A DNA stretch of 64,000 nucleotides from Paenibacillus sp. MMS20-IR301 (GTDB taxonomy: Bacteria > Bacillota > Bacilli > Paenibacillales > Paenibacillaceae): the NCBI RefSeq assembly GCF_032302195.1, contig NZ_CP135275.1:558001-622000 (forward strand), given 5' to 3'. The first letter of the stretch is position 1; each line of letters starts with the position of its first letter. The translations under genes and the position numbers were made by a program. Of the stretch, positions 1 to 9,015 are shown piece by piece. The notes beneath the pieces are model-generated. The model did no database searches and was not told the origin of the DNA. It was given only the letters and a program-made list of their open reading frames with translations.

Positions 1-742
1 CGACATCCGTGAAATGATAGTTATTGAAATTAATGCCCAGATCCATCGGCAGTTTGCGGAAGTCGGGCTGCGGAATCAGCGGAGTGCCGTCATTCAGGCT
101 CAGGAACAGCCGGTTCATGCCGCTGAAGCTTTTACCCTGCAGGGGTTCGACAAGATTCTTGACCTTGAGCCAGGCCCCGACATCGGTGCCCCAGACCTTT
201 ATCGTACGCAGGAGGTAGAACTCATGGTCGATCTCAGCGGTATACCAGCTGGAACGGCTCTCGAACAGGCCGGATTCCCTGACATAGTTTTTGAGCTTTT
301 GCTGCTCCAGGAACGGCACGCCTTGCTGCGCAGAATCAAGATAGACATCGGCTTCCTTGGAGTAGATGAAGAAACCGTCGACCGACCGGTAGCCCCAGAT
401 TGATTTGTTTAACGACTGCTCGGCCCGGTACTGGGCCAAATAGCGGTCGATGTCCCGCGGCGGTTTCTCAATCGTGCGGATATCCACCTCAAGGGTGCTC
501 ATGCCTGCCAGGAAATTCTCAACATCCGCCAAGGCGTCGTCAATCTGCTCCATATAGATATCCAGTGTGTTTTTATGTGACTCGAAGACCTGGCCCCGCA
601 CGACCTGAATCGCATAGACATTGTTGAAGATCATTAACAGAAGCAGAATCAGCATGACTATGGAGATGCTTCCTATAATCCGGAACTTCAGCGAATTGGG
701 TGAGATCATTTGCTTAAGTCTTCTGAGCATTGTTTTCACCAT
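1..742 (-). CDS. Sensor histidine kinase, YesM type, N-terminal part only (cut by window edge)
   Basis: About 247 codons of a leftward gene run off the left edge without a stop. A short basic start (MVKTMLRRLKQ) is followed by one membrane segment at about residues 20-45 and then an extracellular region rich in acidic and aromatic residues. This is the layout of the sensor half of YesM-type kinases (TM, Cache-like sensor, TM, HAMP, His_kinase). The HAMP and kinase parts are outside the window, so the family call rests on the N-terminal layout and on the divergent sugar-binding lipoprotein at 955. Two in-frame ATGs are possible, at 742 and 730. Neither has a strong ribosome site, although GGATGGTG precedes the second. 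Its response regulator is presumably to the left. A cre-like box lies just upstream (766-779). Confidence 0.72.
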   Translation of the reverse strand, partial: MVKTMLRRLKQMISPNSLKFRIIGSISIVMLILLLLMIFNNVYAIQVVRGQVFESHKNTLDIYMEQIDDALADVENFLAGMSTLEVDIRTIEKPPRDIDRYLAQYRAEQSLNKSIWGYRSVDGFFIYSKEADVYLDSAQQGVPFLEQQKLKNYVRESGLFESRSSWYTAEIDHEFYLLRTIKVWGTDVGAWLKVKNLVEPLQGKSFSGMNRLFLSLNDGTPLIPQPDFRKLPMDLGINFNNYHFTDV

Positions 743-765
743 CCAGCGTATAGTTATTTCTGTTA

Positions 766-779
766 TAATAGCGCTTACA
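766..779 (-). promoter_or_regulatory. cre-like box upstream of the kinase gene
   Basis: On the minus strand the 14-mer TGTAAGCGCTATTA matches the Bacillus cre consensus TGWAANCGNTNWCA except at position 13 (T for C). It lies 24-37 bases upstream of the 742 ATG of the partial kinase, a position suited to CcpA repression of the sensor operon. It is a sequence match only. Confidence 0.4.
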
Positions 780-954
780 TCTTAGGGTATCTTCAAAAAT
801 ACTTAAGAATACTGCGGTTGTCAAGAAATGTTTGGCCATGCAAATACGTCCGGTGAAAAGCTCACATTAGTGATAATTCTGCAAATGATAATGATTTTTT
901 TATCCTGAAGCACACCTTATACTCAAATCATCCAATTGAAAAAGGGGGATTCAA

Positions 955-2448
955 ATGAGCAGAACCAAATTACCGCTGATTGCGGTGTTATGCCTGGTCA
1001 TCATCATGGCAGGAGTTCTGAGTGCCTGCCAGCAGAAAGAGAACGGCGGGAATGCTGCCGAAGGGGCGGGGCAGGAGACGGTATCGCTGGTAATGACCAT
1101 GCCGACCTTCAGCACGATACCTAAGGAAATAACGAAGGTGCAGGAGGCGATGAACGAAATTTCGCGTAAGGAGATTGGCGTAGAGGTGGAGCTCCAGATT
1201 ATTGATTCCGCCGCCTATAACCAGCAGATGATTCTGATGCTGGCCAGCGGCGAGAAGCTGGACATTATGTCGGGCCTGTTCACGTACAGCTCGGCATATC
1301 AGAAGGGACAGCTGACCGAGCTGGACGGGCTGCTTGAAGAGCACGGGCAGGGCATTATCAAAGCGCTCGGTGAGGAATATATCAATGCCACCCGCATCAA
1401 CGGCGTGCTGTACGGACTGCCGAACCTGCGTGATTTTGCAAGCGGATACGGGGCATTCTCGATGCGCAAGGATATTTTGGACAAATACAAGATTGATATC
1501 GCCACTATTAAGACCATAGAGGATGTAGGGAATGTATTCAAAATTGTCCATGAAAACGAACCGAATCTGACTACAGTAGCACCATCCGCCGAGTCTTTCC
1601 TGAATCAATACCGGAACTTCGACGGACTCGGCAACGACTTTGGCGTACTGCTTAATTACGGGGAAAAGCTGGAAGTCGTCAATTTGTTCAAATCAGAGGA
1701 TTATAAAAATTATTTGAAGCTGGTCAGAGGCTGGTATCAGAACGGGTACATCAGCAAGGATGTGACTACGACTACGGAGGCAGTTACGCCGCGGGTGAAG
1801 GCCGGCTCGTTATTCGCCTATAACACCACCTGGAAGCCCGGCATTGAGCAGCAGGAATCCAATATGGCAGGTACCCCGATGTTTATTGTCCAGACGCTGG
1901 ATTCATTCATGCCGGGCTCGAGCGTGTCGTCCATGCCGTGGACTATTCCGATTAACTCGGAGCATCCGGATAAGGCGATGGAATACCTGAACCTGCTTTA
2001 TACCAACGAGGATATGATGAATCTGCTGGCTTACGGCATTGAAGGGGATCACTATGTGGACAAGACCGGTGGAACCATCGGGTTTCCGGACGGTATTGAT
2101 TCCAAGAACTCCGGGTACAACCTGAACATGACCTGGCTGCTGCCCAATGAATTCATTACCAAGGTCTGGGAAGGGAATCAGCCGTCCATTTGGGAGGACA
2201 CCCGCAAGTTCAATGAAACGGCCAAAAAATCCGCTGCGCTCGGCTTTACTTTTGATAATGCCAAGGTAGCGACCGAAATCACATCCGTGCAAAACGTATA
2301 CGATGAATACAGAAAAGTGCTGGAGAATGGGGTTGTCGACCCGGATGAGTATTTGCCTGAGATGAACGCCAAGCTGGATGCCGCCGGTATTGACGTCATT
2401 ATTGAGGAGAAGCAGCGCCAGCTGGATGAGTGGGCTTCCAAGAAATAA
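955..2448 (+). CDS. Extracellular sugar-binding lipoprotein (family 1 solute-binding protein, LplA type, DUF3502 C-terminus)
   Basis: A 497-residue lipoprotein: the signal peptide ends in the lipobox LSAC with the lipidated Cys at residue 25, followed by a Glu/Gly-rich linker. The body is a type 1 periplasmic-binding fold. The last ~90 residues match the DUF3502 pattern found in LplA-like proteins of Paenibacillus (GFTFDNAKVATE, then VYDEYRKVLENG, DPDEYLPE, and EKQRQLDEW near the end). It should capture an oligosaccharide outside the membrane and hand it to the permeases at 2520 and 3468. The start is set by AAAAGGGGG at 941-949, just before the ATG. A hairpin at 2462-2494 separates it from the permease genes. 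The sugar is unknown; the co-transcribed glycosidases suggest an acylated glucoside-type oligosaccharide. Confidence 0.93.
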   Translation: MSRTKLPLIAVLCLVIIMAGVLSACQQKENGGNAAEGAGQETVSLVMTMPTFSTIPKEITKVQEAMNEISRKEIGVEVELQIIDSAAYNQQMILMLASGEKLDIMSGLFTYSSAYQKGQLTELDGLLEEHGQGIIKALGEEYINATRINGVLYGLPNLRDFASGYGAFSMRKDILDKYKIDIATIKTIEDVGNVFKIVHENEPNLTTVAPSAESFLNQYRNFDGLGNDFGVLLNYGEKLEVVNLFKSEDYKNYLKLVRGWYQNGYISKDVTTTTEAVTPRVKAGSLFAYNTTWKPGIEQQESNMAGTPMFIVQTLDSFMPGSSVSSMPWTIPINSEHPDKAMEYLNLLYTNEDMMNLLAYGIEGDHYVDKTGGTIGFPDGIDSKNSGYNLNMTWLLPNEFITKVWEGNQPSIWEDTRKFNETAKKSAALGFTFDNAKVATEITSVQNVYDEYRKVLENGVVDPDEYLPEMNAKLDAAGIDVIIEEKQRQLDEWASKK

Positions 2449-2461
2449 ACATTATACAACA

Positions 2462-2494
2462 TGCGGTTCCTGCCTGACTTCAGGGGGGACCGCA
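2462..2494 (+). other. Intercistronic hairpin between binding-protein and permease genes
   Basis: TGCGGTTCC pairs with GGGACCGCA (nine pairs including one G-T wobble), with an inner CCTG/CAGG stem. There is no T-run, so it is more likely an mRNA-stabilising or processing element than a full terminator. It lies directly after the lipoprotein stop codon. Confidence 0.6.
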
Positions 2495-2519
2495 ATATCC
2501 CGTCATAGGAGGAGGGCAT

Positions 2520-3455
2520 ATGGAAAAGGCAGTGACAAAAAAGACCCTCGTCAGAAAATTAAGCGGCTTTGTCCCGCTGTACCTGATGATGATTCCAGGG
2601 CTGCTCTATCTGTTCATCAATAACTACCTGCCGATGACCGGCCTTGTGGTTGCATTCAAAAACTATAATGCCCGCAAGGGGATTTTCGGAAGCGACTTTG
2701 TCGGCTTCAAAAACTTTGAATACTTGTTCAAGACCTCGGACGGCTGGGTGATTACGCGGAATACGATTTTGTACAACTTTGCCTTCATTGTCATCAATAC
2801 CGTGCTGGCTGTTATCGTCGCCATTCTGCTTAGCGAATTAACCTCAAAGGTGAGAACCCGGTTCTATCAGAGCATTATCCTGCTGCCTTTTCTGATCTCA
2901 TCGGTTATTGTCAGCTATCTGGTATTTGCTTTTCTGAGCGCTGAAAACGGTTTCCTGAACAATACGATTCTGGCTGCTCTCGGTATTGAGCCTGTAGCCT
3001 GGTACAATGAGCCGAAATATTGGCCGTTTATTCTGATTATTGTAAGCGCCTGGAAGTCCGTCGGCTATAGCTGCATTATTTATCTTGCGACCATTATCGG
3101 GATAGACCGGGGGTATTATGAAGCGGCGGAGCTGGAAGGGGCGGGAAAGCTCAAACAAATCTGGTATATCACCCTTCCTTTGCTGAAGCCGGTCATTATC
3201 CTGCTTACGATGCTTGCGCTCGGCAGAATTTTTTATTCGGATTTCGGCTTATTCTATCAGGTGCCGCAGAATCAGGGGGCGCTTTATCCGACCACCAACA
3301 CGATTGATACTTATGTGTACCGCGGTTTGCTGCAGCTCGGCAACATCAGCATGTCTGCGGCAGCGGGATTATACCAGTCCGTCGTCGGCTTCATTCTGGT
3401 TATGGGCTCCAATCTGCTGGTCCGCAGGCTGGATAAGGATAGCGCAATCTTCTAG
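2520..3455 (+). CDS. ABC transporter permease, LplB type
   Basis: A 311-residue inner-membrane protein with six predicted membrane segments, the first near residues 15-40 (FVPLYLMMIPGLLYLFINNY). The ATPase-coupling loop reads EAAELEGAGKLKQIWYITLP at about residues 200-220 and fits the MalF/LplB EAA motif. The GGAGGAGG site before the ATG at 2520 is strong. Together with the gene at 3468 it forms the heteromeric channel for the sugar captured by the lipoprotein at 955. The lack of the long MalF periplasmic loop and the pairing with a DUF3502 lipoprotein point to the CUT1 LplB/YtcP subgroup. Confidence 0.93.
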   Translation: MEKAVTKKTLVRKLSGFVPLYLMMIPGLLYLFINNYLPMTGLVVAFKNYNARKGIFGSDFVGFKNFEYLFKTSDGWVITRNTILYNFAFIVINTVLAVIVAILLSELTSKVRTRFYQSIILLPFLISSVIVSYLVFAFLSAENGFLNNTILAALGIEPVAWYNEPKYWPFILIIVSAWKSVGYSCIIYLATIIGIDRGYYEAAELEGAGKLKQIWYITLPLLKPVIILLTMLALGRIFYSDFGLFYQVPQNQGALYPTTNTIDTYVYRGLLQLGNISMSAAAGLYQSVVGFILVMGSNLLVRRLDKDSAIF

Positions 3456-3467
3456 GAGGCTACAGGA

Positions 3468-4361
3468 ATGAGTAAAGAAACGAAAGTATTCCAGTTCACT
3501 GCACATTGTATCATGACTATTCTGTCTGTTCTGGCGCTGATTCCGATCGTTCTGCTGGCGGTCTCATCCTTTACGGATAATGATTATTTGCTGAAAAACG
3601 GCTACTCCTTCTTTCCCGGCAAGCTTAGTACAGGCGCATATACGTATCTGCTGCAGGAGGGGGAGGCCATTGCCCGCGCATACGGCATATCCTTTTTCGT
3701 GACAATTGCCGGAACCGTGCTGAGCATCATTATAACCACCCTGCTCTCTTATCCTCTGGCCCGGGCGGATCTGCCGGGAAGGAATGTGTTCTCCTTCTTT
3801 GTATTCTTCACCCTGCTGTTTAACGGGGGGCTCGTGCCTACCTATCTGATGTATACCGGAGTGTTCGGCATCAAAAACTCGATCTGGGCGCTGATTATCC
3901 CTGGTCTGCTGCTGAATGCCTATAATGTCCTGCTGGTCAGAAGCTACTTCGTTACAGGGGTGCCGACAGAGATACTGGAAGCCGCGCGGATTGACGGAGC
4001 CAGTGAATTCGCGACCTTCCGCCGCATCGCCCTGCCGATGGCCAAGCCGATTGTCGCTACGATTGCCTTGTTTGTCGGCATTGCCTACTGGAACGACTGG
4101 AATAACGGTTATATCTATCTGACCACCCGCACCGATCTGTTCAGTATTCAGAACCTGCTGAACCGGATGATCCAGAATATCCAGTTCCTTACATCCAATT
4201 CTGCGGCGAGCAACAACATTCAGGAAGGATTGGCGAAAATACCTTCAGCTACCGTCCGCATGGCGATAGCCGTGACCGGGATTCTGCCGATTGTCATTGT
4301 CTATCCGTTCATCCAGAGCAATTTCGTGAAGGGGATTACGCTTGGCGGAGTCAAGGGATAA
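3468..4361 (+). CDS. ABC transporter permease, LplC/YtcP type
   Basis: A 297-residue permease with six membrane segments, the second half of the channel made with the protein at 2520. The EAA loop reads EAARIDGASEFATFRRIALP near residues 170-190. It begins 12 bases after the previous stop with AGGAGG upstream, so the two are co-translated. The C-terminus ends in the sequence FVKGITLGGVKG, typical of the LplC/YtcP subgroup. No ATPase follows, so the pair must use an ATPase encoded elsewhere. Confidence 0.93.
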   Translation: MSKETKVFQFTAHCIMTILSVLALIPIVLLAVSSFTDNDYLLKNGYSFFPGKLSTGAYTYLLQEGEAIARAYGISFFVTIAGTVLSIIITTLLSYPLARADLPGRNVFSFFVFFTLLFNGGLVPTYLMYTGVFGIKNSIWALIIPGLLLNAYNVLLVRSYFVTGVPTEILEAARIDGASEFATFRRIALPMAKPIVATIALFVGIAYWNDWNNGYIYLTTRTDLFSIQNLLNRMIQNIQFLTSNSAASNNIQEGLAKIPSATVRMAIAVTGILPIVIVYPFIQSNFVKGITLGGVKG

Positions 4362-4415
4362 GATGCTGCAGCACAAGCAAAAAATAAAAAAATGTTAATC
4401 TATGGAGGTTATCAT

Positions 4416-5270
4416 ATGAAAATGGTTGAAGTGAAGCTGAATGAAAGCGGACGTGTCAAGCTGACCGGCTATATCCAGGAGTCGTCGAAGGAAATGGGAA
4501 CGGTGGCCGCGAAGCCTGCAGTGCTGATCTTCCCGGGCGGGGCGTATATGTTCCTCTCCGACCGGGAAGCTGAGCCGGTTGCACTGGCTTACGCGGCGGC
4601 AGGCTTCCAGGCGTTTGTCCTGCGTTATTCAGTAGGCAAGCATGCCGGCGGCTTCCAGCCACTGAAGGAAGCTTCCGAAGCGATTGCCATGATCCGGGAG
4701 CATGCGGCCGACTGGCATGTCCTGCCGGAGCAGATTGCCGTCTGCGGCTTCTCTGCCGGCGGGCACCTGGCCTGCGCAGCCGGGCTGCGTGCGGAGCACC
4801 GGCCGAACGCGATGATTCTCGGGTATCCCGCGATTGACCTCGGGGATGCGGAGGAGAACAAACAAAACGATCATAAGATGGTCGAGAATCTGATGGGTAC
4901 ACCGGATTATACGCAGGAGGAGCTGGACCTGCTCAACCTGCACAAGCAGGTCGGTGCAGATGCTCCCCCCGCATTTATCTGGACGACCTTTGAAGATGTT
5001 GTTGTCGGCGTTCAGCACACGCTGAAGCTGGTTACGGAATATGCCGCCCGCAATCTTCCCTTTGAATATCATGTGTTCCAGCGCGGAGAACACGGTTTAT
5101 CCCTGTCTACGGCAGTCCTCGCGAACGGCCGCAAAAGCATGGTGGATGCCCATGCTGCCAAATGGTTTGAGCTGAGCACAGAATGGCTGCGCTCTTTGTT
5201 CGGTGAGCTTGAGGTTATCGATAAGCCGTTTGAATTCAATTTTGATGATTTCCAGGCGGAGCAGGACTGA
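4416..5270 (+). CDS. Alpha/beta hydrolase, probable carbohydrate esterase (BD-FAE type)
   Basis: A 284-residue cytoplasmic protein without a signal peptide. The ATG at 4416 is preferred over one at 4392 because GGAGG lies at 4404-4408, inside the longer reading. The fold is a serine hydrolase: an oxyanion-hole motif FPGGAY near residue 41, the nucleophile elbow GFSAGG with Ser113, Asp194 in TTFEDVV and His226 in GEHGLS. This layout is that of the BD-FAE/xylan acetylesterase-like family, which removes acetyl or other acyl groups from sugars. The ~40 residues after the catalytic His are acidic and unusual. Its place between the importer and the glycosidases suggests it de-esterifies imported oligosaccharides. 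The substrate is not shown by the sequence. Confidence 0.85.
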   Translation: MKMVEVKLNESGRVKLTGYIQESSKEMGTVAAKPAVLIFPGGAYMFLSDREAEPVALAYAAAGFQAFVLRYSVGKHAGGFQPLKEASEAIAMIREHAADWHVLPEQIAVCGFSAGGHLACAAGLRAEHRPNAMILGYPAIDLGDAEENKQNDHKMVENLMGTPDYTQEELDLLNLHKQVGADAPPAFIWTTFEDVVVGVQHTLKLVTEYAARNLPFEYHVFQRGEHGLSLSTAVLANGRKSMVDAHAAKWFELSTEWLRSLFGELEVIDKPFEFNFDDFQAEQD

Positions 5271-5299
5271 CATTTTTGCCATTAGAACAAAGGGGGCAA

Positions 5300-6013
5300 A
5301 TGCCTGTGGGCACAGAGGTTAAAGCTGTTATTTTTGATCTGGATGGCGTCATAGTTTCGACGGATAATCTGCATTATGAGGCATGGAGCCGGATTTGCAA
5401 GGAGGAGAACATCCCGTTTGACCGGATAATCAATGACCGTTTGCGCGGGGTAAGCCGTATGGAGAGCCTGGACATTATTTTGGAGCGTACATCCCGGCTG
5501 TACACGGAACCGCAAAAGCAGGAATTGGCTGAACGCAAAAACGGCTATTATAAAGACTTGTTATCCGGTATATCTGAAGCGGATCTGCTGGACGGAGTGG
5601 AAGAGACACTTGATGCCTTACAGAACCGGGGAATCCGGACGGCGATCGGCTCCTCCAGCCGTAATGCCCGGGCCATCCTGGCGCAGCTGGGCATTGCCGG
5701 ACGGTTCGACGTCATTGTTGACGGCAATGAGCTTGCCCGCAGTAAGCCGGACCCGGAAGTATTCACTACCGCTGCCAAGAAGCTGGAGCTCCTGCCGGTT
5801 AGCTGCCTGGTTGTTGAAGATGCTGAGGCAGGTGTCCGCGCAGCTGCCGCTGCCGGAATGGTGCCCGCAGCGGTTGGGACAGCTTGCGGCAGCCCGCTGG
5901 CTGTCCTGCACCTGGACCGGCTGCCTGATTTGCTGCCGTATTTGGAGAAGGCATCAGCTGCCTCTACTGATTCCGGGAGCAGCGATTCCATCATGCAAGG
6001 AGGACATTATTAA
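5300..6013 (+). CDS. HAD-superfamily beta-phosphoglucomutase-like protein
   Basis: A 237-residue cytoplasmic protein. HAD motifs are complete: FDLDGV with nucleophile Asp13 and acid/base Asp15, the cap motif RLRGVSRMESLD typical of beta-phosphoglucomutases, GSSSRNA (motif II), KPDPE (motif III) and VEDAEAG (motif IV). Beta-phosphoglucomutase interconverts beta-glucose 1-phosphate and glucose 6-phosphate, normally next to an inverting disaccharide phosphorylase. No phosphorylase is encoded here, so a sugar-phosphate phosphatase role cannot be excluded. AAAGGGGG at 5289-5295 selects the ATG at 5300 over an upstream TTG at 5276. The stop overlaps the next start by one base (TAATG), giving translational coupling. 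Confidence 0.82.
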   Translation: MPVGTEVKAVIFDLDGVIVSTDNLHYEAWSRICKEENIPFDRIINDRLRGVSRMESLDIILERTSRLYTEPQKQELAERKNGYYKDLLSGISEADLLDGVEETLDALQNRGIRTAIGSSSRNARAILAQLGIAGRFDVIVDGNELARSKPDPEVFTTAAKKLELLPVSCLVVEDAEAGVRAAAAAGMVPAAVGTACGSPLAVLHLDRLPDLLPYLEKASAASTDSGSSDSIMQGGHY

Positions 6014-7770
6014 TGCCATTTGATAAGGACACCAAGATCGGCCATATCTGGGCGAACGCCGCCGGCCGCGCTATTCTGAACCAATACGTGCCGGAGCTGG
6101 GGAATTCGCCGTTCCTTCCGTTCTCCAAGGCCAGAACCCTGCCTGAACTGGCGGTAGCCAATGAAGCCTGGACATGGCCGGATGAGCTGCTGGCTGCGGT
6201 CTTGTCCGAGCTGGCGCGCATTCCGGACGAAACAACTGCGCGGCAGGCTTCCGGATGCGTACCCGGTGCAATTGCAGAAGCGGACACCGGTGCGGAAGCA
6301 AGCGCTGCTAAGGTTATTTCCGCGCCGGATAGCGCTGAGCGCTGGGGGATTTTCGAGCTGGAGCTGGAAGCCGGGGGCTTGGGCTATGCCAATCCCTTCA
6401 CAGATATTACGCTGCAGGCGGAATTTGTGCAGGACGGGCAGCGTGTGAACGTGCAGGGCTTCTATGACGGCAGCGGAATATACAAGGTCCGCTTTATGCC
6501 GGCCTCAGAAGGCGAATGGACCTACCGCACCGTCTGTAACGCCACTCCGCTTGCCGGGATTGCCGGGAAGTTCACCTGTACACCGCCGGTAGCAGGGAAT
6601 CATGGCCCCGTCCGCGTGGCCCGGCAATTCCACTTCGCTTATGCAGACGAGACAGCTTATGCTCCTGTCGGCACGACCTGTTATGCCTGGATTCACCAGA
6701 GCGAAGCGCTGCAGCAGGAGACCTTGCAGACGCTGGCCGAGTCGCCGTTCAATAAACTGCGGATGACGGTTTTTCCGAAATTTTATCAGTTTAATCTGGA
6801 GGAGCCGGAGCTGTTCCCCTATGAAGGTTCGCTTGCGCAGGGCTGGGATTTCACCCGGTTTAACCCGGTGTTCTTCCGGCGTATGGAGGAGCGGCTGCTT
6901 GATTTGATGAAGCTTGGCATTGAAGCGGATTTAATTCTGTTTCATGCCTATGACCGGTGGAGCTTCTCGGAGATGGAACCGGCGGCGGACGATCTGTATT
7001 TGCGGTATTTAACCGCCCGGCTGTCCGCTTTCCGCAACCTCTGGTGGTCGCTTGCCAACGAATATGATCTGATGTGGGCCAAAGAGGCGGAAGACTGGGA
7101 ACGCTTTGCCGGTATCATCACGGAGGGTGATCCTGCAGGGCATCTGATTTCAATTCACAATTGCTTCGATTTCTATGATTATTCGCGGCCTTGGGTGACA
7201 CACTGCAGCACCCAGCGGGTTGATGTATACCGGACAGCGGAGAATACGACGGAATGGCGTGAACGCTGGGGCAAGCCGGTGGTTATTGACGAATGCGCCT
7301 ATGAAGGGAATATCGATCTGGGCTGGGGCAATATTACCGGTCAGGAGATGGTGCGGCGCTTCTGGGAAGGGGCGGTGCGCGGCGGGTATGTGGGACATGG
7401 CGAAACCTACCTGCATCCGGAGGAAATACTATGGTGGTCCAAGGGCGGGAAGCTGTATGGAAGCAGCCCTGAGCGAATCGGCTTCCTGCGGACAATTCTG
7501 GAAACAGCCCCGGGAAACGGGCTTGAACCGCTGAAATCGGATTGGGATGTGCCCTGCGCCGGAATCAAAGATCAATATTATCTGTACTACTACGGATTCA
7601 ATCAGCCTGCATACCGACAGTATGCCATGAAGCCGGGAGTCCGTTATAAGGCGGAAATTATCGACACCTGGAATATGAGCATTCAGGAGCAGCCGGGAGA
7701 ATATGAGGGCCATTTCCGGCTTGAGCTTCCGGGGAGTCCCTATATTGCTGTGAGGCTTACTGCCGTTTAG
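6013..7770 (+). CDS. DUF5060/DUF5605-type glycoside hydrolase (TIM-barrel), substrate unknown
   Basis: A 585-residue protein with no signal peptide. Residues 1-90 form a helical region beginning with IGHIWANAAGRAILNQY. A DUF5060-type beta-sandwich follows at about 110-205 (NPFTDITLQAEF, GFYDGSGIYKVRF, GEWTYRT). The rest is a TIM-barrel core with a small C-terminal beta domain of DUF5605 type. In the barrel, LANEYD places a probable acid/base at Glu350, and VVIDECAYEGN places a probable nucleophile at Glu427, as in clan GH-A enzymes. AAGGAGG at 5999-6005 precedes the ATG, which overlaps the previous stop. It should cleave an imported oligosaccharide, possibly after the esterase at 4416 has acted. 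The linkage cleaved is not recognisable. Confidence 0.8.
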   Translation: MPFDKDTKIGHIWANAAGRAILNQYVPELGNSPFLPFSKARTLPELAVANEAWTWPDELLAAVLSELARIPDETTARQASGCVPGAIAEADTGAEASAAKVISAPDSAERWGIFELELEAGGLGYANPFTDITLQAEFVQDGQRVNVQGFYDGSGIYKVRFMPASEGEWTYRTVCNATPLAGIAGKFTCTPPVAGNHGPVRVARQFHFAYADETAYAPVGTTCYAWIHQSEALQQETLQTLAESPFNKLRMTVFPKFYQFNLEEPELFPYEGSLAQGWDFTRFNPVFFRRMEERLLDLMKLGIEADLILFHAYDRWSFSEMEPAADDLYLRYLTARLSAFRNLWWSLANEYDLMWAKEAEDWERFAGIITEGDPAGHLISIHNCFDFYDYSRPWVTHCSTQRVDVYRTAENTTEWRERWGKPVVIDECAYEGNIDLGWGNITGQEMVRRFWEGAVRGGYVGHGETYLHPEEILWWSKGGKLYGSSPERIGFLRTILETAPGNGLEPLKSDWDVPCAGIKDQYYLYYYGFNQPAYRQYAMKPGVRYKAEIIDTWNMSIQEQPGEYEGHFRLELPGSPYIAVRLTAV

Positions 7771-7776
7771 GCAGCT

Positions 7777-9012
7777 ATGCAAAATCCTCAATCACCGGGT
7801 ATTCCCCGGCTATGGACGGGAAGCTTCATCACACTGCTGTGCATCAGCTCATTGACCAGCATAGCAATGAATATGCAGATGGTTACCCTGCCCCTCTACA
7901 TCGTGCAAACCGGGGGCGGCCCGTCTTCCGCCGGGATGATGATGGGTGCCTTCACAATTGCAGCCCTGCTGTTCCGCCCTTACTTCGGGAGACTGGTGGA
8001 CCGGCTCGGCGGGAAGCTTATGCTTGTGGCCGGTACCGCTGTCTTTGCTGTTATTTCTTTAGCTTATTCGGTACTGCCCTGGGTCTGGGCGCTGCTGCTG
8101 GTCCGGTTCATCCATGGAGTGGGCTTCAGTGCCAGCTCCACAGCCTCGGGAACGATGCTCGCCCAGGTGGTCCCGCCACGCAGGCTGATGGAGGGAATCG
8201 GCCTGGCCGGACTGGCCCATACACTGGCCGTTGCTGTGGGTCCGGGGATCGGCCTGTTTTTTGCCCGGCAGCTGAACAATTATACCTTGCTATATGTAAT
8301 TACCGCTCTATTGGCTATGGCGGCGATAGCTGTTGCCTGGCGGCTGCGTGAGCCGGAGGGCAGCAGGCCAGCAGCGGCAGAGCCCATTGCTCCGCGCCGG
8401 AATAACCTGATTGAGCGAAGCGCCCTGCCGACCTCGGCGGTCATGTTCTTTATAGCGATGCCCCAGAGCAGCATTATTACCTTTCTGCCTGCTTACGGAC
8501 TTGAGCAAGGGGTAGGCTTGATCGGCCTGTTTTTTACCTTTAGCGCTATTTCCATGGTGGCAGCAAGAGTATTTTGCGGCAAAATCTCGGATAAACACGG
8601 CCCGGGCATCGTAATCATCCCAGGGTTTTTACTTGCGGTGGCTGCTCTCGCGTGGCTGCCGTTCATTGCCTCACTGGACGGCTTTATAGCTGCCGGAGTG
8701 CTGCACGGGCTGGGATTCGGAACAGTGCAGCCGATATTAAATGCGCTTACGATGCGGCGTTGTCCGTCGGAACGCAGAGGAGCGGGGAATGCGACTTTCT
8801 TCCTGTTTATTGATGGAGGTTATGCCGCGGGCTCCATTCTGATCGGTTTGTTATTGAGCTACACAAGTTATGCCGTGATGTATATGTGCTGCGCAGGGCT
8901 GATCGTCCTGGCCTTAGGCCTGTACATATATTTATTAGGAAGCAAGCGGGAACGGATAAGAGAGCGGAACCTCTCTCAGGAATGGATTCAGAACAGTGAA
9001 GGAGCGGATTAA
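7777..9012 (+). CDS. Major facilitator superfamily transporter
   Basis: A 411-residue integral membrane protein with about 12 hydrophobic segments. The loop between the second and third segments carries the MFS signature in the form GRLVDRLGGKLM, and a second-half copy appears as GKISDKHGPGIV. It begins seven bases after the glycosidase stop with only a weak ribosome site, so translation probably depends on the upstream gene. The substrate is unknown. In a catabolic operon it may export a product, such as a released acyl group or a non-metabolised sugar, or add a second import route. Confidence 0.88.
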   Translation: MQNPQSPGIPRLWTGSFITLLCISSLTSIAMNMQMVTLPLYIVQTGGGPSSAGMMMGAFTIAALLFRPYFGRLVDRLGGKLMLVAGTAVFAVISLAYSVLPWVWALLLVRFIHGVGFSASSTASGTMLAQVVPPRRLMEGIGLAGLAHTLAVAVGPGIGLFFARQLNNYTLLYVITALLAMAAIAVAWRLREPEGSRPAAAEPIAPRRNNLIERSALPTSAVMFFIAMPQSSIITFLPAYGLEQGVGLIGLFFTFSAISMVAARVFCGKISDKHGPGIVIIPGFLLAVAALAWLPFIASLDGFIAAGVLHGLGFGTVQPILNALTMRRCPSERRGAGNATFFLFIDGGYAAGSILIGLLLSYTSYAVMYMCCAGLIVLALGLYIYLLGSKRERIRERNLSQEWIQNSEGAD

Positions 9013-9015
9013 CCA

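Noticed and set aside
886..900. Fur-box-like TGATAATGATTTTTT upstream of the first binding protein
   Set aside because: Only the left half matches the Fur consensus and the right half is a T-run; the operon is a sugar system.
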